A DNA stretch of 6,834 nucleotides from 188UL27-1 sp038526275 (GTDB taxonomy: Bacteria; Pseudomonadota; Alphaproteobacteria; Rhodobacterales; Rhodobacteraceae), in NCBI GenBank assembly GCA_038526275.1, contig JBCBGY010000220.1, positions 1 to 6,834 of the forward strand, read 5' to 3'. The notes beneath the pieces are model-generated. The model had not been told where the DNA came from. It did not search any database and saw only the letters and a program-made list of their open reading frames with translations. The translations under genes and the position numbers were made by a program. Each line of letters opens with the position of its first letter. The first letter of the stretch is position 1. This document shows positions 6,362 through 6,834 of this stretch, in pieces.

Positions 6362-6820
6362 ATGATCAAAGCTTATTCTTCCACAATCATTCGCGTGCCA
6401 GCCGATCAAGTATGGGAACGCGTACGTGATTTTAACGGCTTGCCGAGCTGGCATCCGGCTGCCACCGACAGCAGGATCGAAGACGGCCATGGCAAAGGCG
6501 AGGTCGGCTGCGTGCGCAACTTCGCTTTGACCGATGGATCGGGCCGCGTTCGCGAGACGCTCTTGTCGATCTCCAACCCCGAGCGCACATTGACATACGA
6601 CATGCTACCGGGCGGACCTTTGCCGTTCGTAAACTATGTCGCCAAGATGAAGTTCTCTATCATTACAGACCGGGATGAAACTTTCGCAGAATGGTGGGCC
6701 GAGTTTGAAGCCGGTGATGGTCAAACGGATCATTGGCAAAAATTCGTTTCCAAGGATGTGTTTCTTGGCGGATTTGCCGCGTTAGAGGAAAGTTTCAATC
6801 GATCAGTCAAAATACTGTAG
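6362..6820 (+). CDS. SRPBCC (START-like) family protein
   Basis: Small 152-residue soluble protein of the SRPBCC/Polyketide_cyc2-like superfamily, whose members form a hydrophobic ligand-binding cavity and act as cyclases, lipid or hormone binders, or enzymes of varied kinds. Seen: first strand IKAYSSTIIRVPADQVWERV (2-21), DFNGLPSWHPA (23-33) where the family has its W-x-P helix turn, CVRNFALTDGSGRVRETLLS (50-69) as paired strands, TLTYDML (76-82), the strand AEWWAEFEAG (109-118), and the long C-terminal helix from about 130, which closes the cavity. No signal peptide or membrane helix. The ATG at 6362 has GGAG upstream and starts exactly where family similarity starts. It follows the TIM-barrel gene by 20 bases, so it is probably the last visible gene of the operon. 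Fold class is likely; ligand and activity are unknown. Confidence 0.85.
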   Translation: MIKAYSSTIIRVPADQVWERVRDFNGLPSWHPAATDSRIEDGHGKGEVGCVRNFALTDGSGRVRETLLSISNPERTLTYDMLPGGPLPFVNYVAKMKFSIITDRDETFAEWWAEFEAGDGQTDHWQKFVSKDVFLGGFAALEESFNRSVKIL

Positions 6821-6834
6821 TTCATCGCTGGTCT

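Overview
The window is one tightly packed plus-strand gene cluster with no intergenic stretch longer than about 20 bases. It reads as a single operon that begins upstream of the window. GC content is moderate to high (roughly mid-50s percent by eye). ATG/TTG starts, purine-rich Shine-Dalgarno sites and the gene families point to a proteobacterium, most likely an alphaproteobacterium of the Rhodobacterales/Rhizobiales type. That placement is inference from gene content and style; there is no rRNA or marker gene here.

Layout. Positions 1-4280 encode a complete branched-chain-amino-acid-type (Liv/HAAT) ABC importer, apart from the missing 5' end of the first gene. In order these are permease LivH-like (5' truncated), permease LivM-like, a secreted periplasmic binding protein, ATPase LivG-like and ATPase LivF-like. 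All four junctions overlap, by 4, 14, 10 and 11 bases. Positions 4292-6341 hold two genes of poorly understood families: a UPF0261/Tm-1-like ATP-binding-domain protein, then a TIM-barrel protein usually labelled 'phosphoenolpyruvate hydrolase family'. Only one base separates them. Positions 6362-6820 encode a small SRPBCC (START-like) protein. The last 14 bases hold nothing recognisable.

How the genes may work together. The binding protein would capture a small solute in the periplasm and LivHMGF would import it. The co-transcribed Tm-1-like, TIM-barrel and SRPBCC proteins would then act on it, or on a product of it, in the cytoplasm. The substrate cannot be read from the sequence, and nothing here proves it is a branched-chain amino acid.

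The most interesting point is that the two middle genes match, in the same order, the two halves of the plant antiviral protein Tm-1 of tomato (N-terminal UPF0261 ATP-binding domain, C-terminal TIM-barrel domain). This bacterial pair is therefore probably a two-subunit version of that protein with a metabolic role that has not been worked out. Two genes (livG-like and the TIM-barrel gene) need TTG start codons. No promoter, terminator, RNA gene, mobile element or CRISPR array was seen.
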